DNA from: an uncultured Albidovulum sp.
GTDB taxonomy: Bacteria; Pseudomonadota; Alphaproteobacteria; Rhodobacterales; Rhodobacteraceae
DNA: 45,099 bases
NCBI GenBank assembly: GCA_913064775.1
Contig: CAJYAD010000030.1
Location: 1-45,099 of the forward strand
Direction: 5' to 3'
Shown here piece by piece: positions 41,610 to 45,099 of the stretch. A program made the translations under genes and the position numbers. The notes below the pieces were generated by a model, which was not told the DNA's origin, made no database searches, and saw nothing but the letters and a program-made list of their open reading frames with translations. Within the stretch, counting starts at the first letter, position 1. Each line of letters opens with the position of its first letter.

Positions 41610-43435
41610 TTTCCAGTGGCCTTCTTCTTGCGTCGGAAGCCCGAGATGATGTTGCCGAAGACATCCGGCTTATGCCCGTGGCTGCGCATGATGATGTACT
41701 GCTGGCTGAAGGTGATCGTGTTGTTGGTGATCCAGTAGAGCACCAGCCCCGAGGGGAACGATCCCAGCATGAACATGAACACCCAGGGCATCCAGGCAAA
41801 GATCATCTTCTGCGTCGCGTCGGCGGGAGCCGGGTTCAGCTTCTGCTGCAGCCACATCGAGATGCCCAGCAGGATCGGCAGCAGCCCCAGCGAGATGATG
41901 TGCAGGGGTGAATCGATGCCCGGCGTGGGCCAGGGGAACAGCCCGAACAGGTTCAGGATCGACGAGGGATCAGGCTGCGACAGGTCGCGGACCCAGCCGA
42001 CGAACGGCGCCTGGCGCAGTTCGATCGTGACGTAGATCACCTTGTAGAGCGAGAAGAAGATCGGCACCTGCAACAGCATCGGAAGGCAGCCCGCGGCGGG
42101 GTTCACCTTCTTCTCCTTGTAGAGCTGCATCATCTCTTTCTGCATCGCCGCCCGGTCGTCGCCGGCGCGTTCCTTCAGCTTCTCGATCTCGGGCTGAAGT
42201 TCCTTCATCCGGGCCATCGAGACGTAGGACTTGTAGGCCAGCGGGAACACCAGCAGCTTCAGGAACACCGTCAGCAGGATGATCGCGACGCCCATGTTGC
42301 CGACGATCGAATGGATGAAATGCAGCACCAGGAAGATCGGCTTGGTGAGGAAGAAGAACCAGCCCCAGTCGATCGCGTCGATGAAGCGCGGCACACCCTG
42401 TTTCTCATAGCTTTTCAGGATGTCGTAGACCTTGGCACCGGCGAACAGCTGGGTCGTGGTCTCGACACTGGCGCCGGGGGCCACGGTGACCGTGGGTTCC
42501 TGCACGCTGACCTGGTAGATGTCGCTGCCGGGCACATATTGCGCGGTCTGGGTCGACTTCTTGCCCTGGGCGGGGATCAGCGCGGTCATGAAGTATTTCG
42601 AGGTGATCGCGGTCCAGCCGGTGGAGACGGCCGGCTGCAGCTTGGCATGGTCGCCCACATCCTTGACCGGCCCGGCCTTTTTCAGGTCGCCGTAGGAGAC
42701 CTCCTCCAGCTTGCCGTTGGCCATCTGGTAGACGCCCTCGAACAGCAGGTAGTACATCTTGCCCTTGGGGATGCCGTGGCGGGCGACGATGCCATAGGGC
42801 GCCAGACGAACCGCGGCCGCGCCGGTGTTCTGCACCTTCTGGGTCACGGTGAACATGTACTTGTCGTCGATCTTCAGCGTGCGGCTGAAGGTCAGCCCCT
42901 TGCTGTTGGTCCAGGTCATGGTGACCGGATGGCCGGGGCTCAGCACCGCATCCTTGGGCGCGGTCCAGACCGTGTTCGGGCCGGGCACGTCACCCGATTG
43001 CAGCGTGCCGCCGGGGGCCCAGCCATAAAGCGCGTAATAGGGGTTCTCGGCGCCGGCAGGTTTCAGCAGATCGACCAGCGGCGAGTTCTTGGCCACCGTC
43101 TGCCGGTAATCCTTCAGCTTGAGCGAGTCGATCCGCCCGCCCAGCGTCGAGATCGAGCCTTCGAGCGTCGGCGTATCGATACGGATGCGCGGCAGCTTGG
43201 CGATTTCGGCGGCGACGGTCTTGTCGGGCGCGGGGGCGGCGCCGGTCTGCGGCGCCTGTGCGGCAGGGGCAGCCACGCCGGGGGCCTTGGCCTGATCCTG
43301 TGTGGTCTGGGTAATCTGGCCCTTGTCTTGCGGCTTGGCGGTGTTCGCGGGGGGCGGGAACAGCCAGAACCAGGCAAGGATCACCACAAGGCTGAGGGCG
43401 GTGGCGAGGATGAGATTCTTGTTCTGATCGTCCAT
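41606..43435 (-). CDS. yidC: Membrane protein insertase YidC
   Basis: 609 residues from ATG 43435 (MDDQNKNLILATALSLVVIL), the usual first transmembrane segment; a longer form adds 20 unlike residues. A linker rich in Ala, Pro and Gln leads to the large periplasmic beta domain (TPTLEGSISTLGGRIDSLKL). The C-terminal insertase core has FIHSIVGNMGVAIILLTVFL, KLLVFPLAYKSYVSMARMKE, the cytosolic hairpin, and QVPIFFSLYKVIYVTIELR, then LPILLGISMWLQQKLNP. It inserts membrane proteins with or without Sec. The rpmH/rnpA genes that often precede it are absent here. Confidence 0.97.
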   Translation of the reverse strand: MDDQNKNLILATALSLVVILAWFWLFPPPANTAKPQDKGQITQTTQDQAKAPGVAAPAAQAPQTGAAPAPDKTVAAEIAKLPRIRIDTPTLEGSISTLGGRIDSLKLKDYRQTVAKNSPLVDLLKPAGAENPYYALYGWAPGGTLQSGDVPGPNTVWTAPKDAVLSPGHPVTMTWTNSKGLTFSRTLKIDDKYMFTVTQKVQNTGAAAVRLAPYGIVARHGIPKGKMYYLLFEGVYQMANGKLEEVSYGDLKKAGPVKDVGDHAKLQPAVSTGWTAITSKYFMTALIPAQGKKSTQTAQYVPGSDIYQVSVQEPTVTVAPGASVETTTQLFAGAKVYDILKSYEKQGVPRFIDAIDWGWFFFLTKPIFLVLHFIHSIVGNMGVAIILLTVFLKLLVFPLAYKSYVSMARMKELQPEIEKLKERAGDDRAAMQKEMMQLYKEKKVNPAAGCLPMLLQVPIFFSLYKVIYVTIELRQAPFVGWVRDLSQPDPSSILNLFGLFPWPTPGIDSPLHIISLGLLPILLGISMWLQQKLNPAPADATQKMIFAWMPWVFMFMLGSFPSGLVLYWITNNTITFSQQYIIMRSHGHKPDVFGNIISGFRRKKKATGK

Positions 43436-43580
43436 AAGTGGCCAGCGCCTGTCCTGTGCGAAATTTAGCCGTGGTTCAACAGTTGCGGGAGGCAAAGGTC
43501 AAGCGCTTTTGCCCCAATTCACCCCAAGGTGCCCGCGTGCCGCGACGGTGAGACGCAGATTTCGCGGCCGGGCCGGGCCG

Positions 43581-44198
43581 TCAGGGTAATTCCGCCGACG
43601 CGATCACCGCAAAGAACTGCCCCCCCGACCACAGGCCGAACCAGCTTTCGCCGTCCGGGGTGCCCTTGGTGGAATGCACGCCCAGCTCGACCAGCCGGTA
43701 GAAGCTTTTGCGATCGATCAGCGCCTCGAGATTCGCGCGCACCAGCACATAGGGCGTGGGCTCTTCGGTGTCGGGATCGCGCGCGACCCGGATCGGATGG
43801 TCGGGGCCGGCGGTCACACTGTCCTCGACATTGGTGACGAAGGTCAGGTTCTGGTCGGATCCCGCGCCCTCGGCTTCGAAATCCACGGCGACGAAGGGCG
43901 CGTCGTCGACGGTGATGCCCACCTTCTCGACCGGGGTGACCAGGAAATAATCGTCGCCGTCCTTGCGGATGATCGACGAGAACAGCTTCACCAGCCCGTG
44001 CCGCCCGATCGGCGTGCCCAGATAGAACCAGGTGCCGTCACGGGCGATCCGCATATCCAGATCGCCGCAGAACGGCGGGTTCCACAGATGCACGGGCGCC
44101 GGGCCTTTTTTCGCCGCCTTCCCGGCCGCCGAGGCTAGGCTTTCGGCCGAGGGCGCAGGTCTGTTTTCCAAGGTGGGCTCTTTTGTCATTTGTACCAT
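43581..44198 (-). CDS. DUF1285 domain protein
   Basis: 205 residues, or 202 from a second ATG at 44189. The core contains PFCGDLDMRIARDGTWFYLG, TPIGRHGLVKLFSSIIRKDG and DDYFLVTPVEKVGITVDDAP, the DUF1285 pattern of two similar beta domains; structures of the family exist but no function is known. It is divergent from moxR across about 50 bases, a pairing I recall from Rhodobacterales genomes, so a shared promoter region is likely. Confidence 0.88.
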   Translation of the reverse strand: MVQMTKEPTLENRPAPSAESLASAAGKAAKKGPAPVHLWNPPFCGDLDMRIARDGTWFYLGTPIGRHGLVKLFSSIIRKDGDDYFLVTPVEKVGITVDDAPFVAVDFEAEGAGSDQNLTFVTNVEDSVTAGPDHPIRVARDPDTEEPTPYVLVRANLEALIDRKSFYRLVELGVHSTKGTPDGESWFGLWSGGQFFAVIASAELP

Positions 44199-44203
44199 GG
44201 GCC

Positions 44204-44222
44204 AATGTCCGGTCTAATGTCC
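44204..44222. promoter_or_regulatory. Direct repeat in the shared DUF1285/moxR promoter region
   Basis: AATGTCC at 44204-44210 and again at 44216-44222 (12-base period), followed by AATATAG, a likely -10 element for moxR. It could bind a regulator of either or both genes. Confidence 0.4.
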
Positions 44223-44248
44223 AATATAGAGTCTCACGGAGGGATGTC

Positions 44249-45099
<851 letters not shown>

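Overview
The window looks like a chromosomal segment of a Rhodobacterales (Paracoccaceae/Rhodobacter-type) alphaproteobacterium. The basis is the very high GC content outside one island, the cydDC-cydABX cluster with an FNR-type site, a KdtA plus LpcC-like LPS core gene, the yidC-MOSC-engB cluster, and a short intergenic repeat of a type I recall from this order. I cannot name a genus.

Layout. 1-16.6 kb is core genome: lipB (cut by the left edge), tRNA-Leu(GAG), a lipid A lauroyl-type acyltransferase, a single reading frame joining Kdo transferase to a GT4 glycosyltransferase, the cytochrome bd oxidase genes with their CydDC exporter and small subunit CydX, a divergent RND efflux pair, and an envelope protein with YscW/YbaY-like and META domains. 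A tRNA-Leu(TAA) follows at 16585-16668.

16.67-28.37 kb is an integrated mobile element of about 11.7 kb. It has entered the 3' end of tRNA-Leu(TAA): a tyrosine integrase gene lies at its far end, next to a second copy of the tRNA 3' end (21 of 24 bases identical). It carries an AlpA-type regulator, a RepA-like replicative ATPase in a six-gene chain joined by ATGA stop/start overlaps, an XRE regulator facing a divergent operon across two 19-bp operators, a small HExxH protein, a zinc-ribbon membrane protein, and a late-type block whose only recognisable structural gene is a phage tail tape measure protein. There is no capsid, portal, terminase, sheath, tube or lysis gene. This is the most interesting part of the window: a candidate phage satellite (or a sharply reduced prophage) that keeps the tail-length determinant. 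One gene in its divergent operon is frameshifted by an 11-bp tandem duplication.

28.4-45.1 kb is core genome again: a YbfB-type MFS transporter, an ABM-domain protein, a small DUF5658-like membrane protein, RNase R, a GNAT acetyltransferase, dapE, a TetR regulator divergent from an APC permease, rnhA, a DEAD-box RNA helicase with a long GC-rich leader, an orphan 50-residue acidic ORF behind a promoter-like palindrome, engB-MOSC-yidC, a DUF1285 protein and the start of a MoxR AAA+ ATPase cut by the right edge.

How the genes work together. The cyd genes build and mature a high-affinity quinol oxidase, probably induced at low oxygen through an FNR protein. The acyltransferase and the KdtA/GT4 gene act on lipid A and the inner core. 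In the element, integrase, AlpA and RepA make an excision/replication module, XRE is the likely switch, and the tape measure and coiled-coil genes would act on a helper phage's tail if the satellite idea is right.
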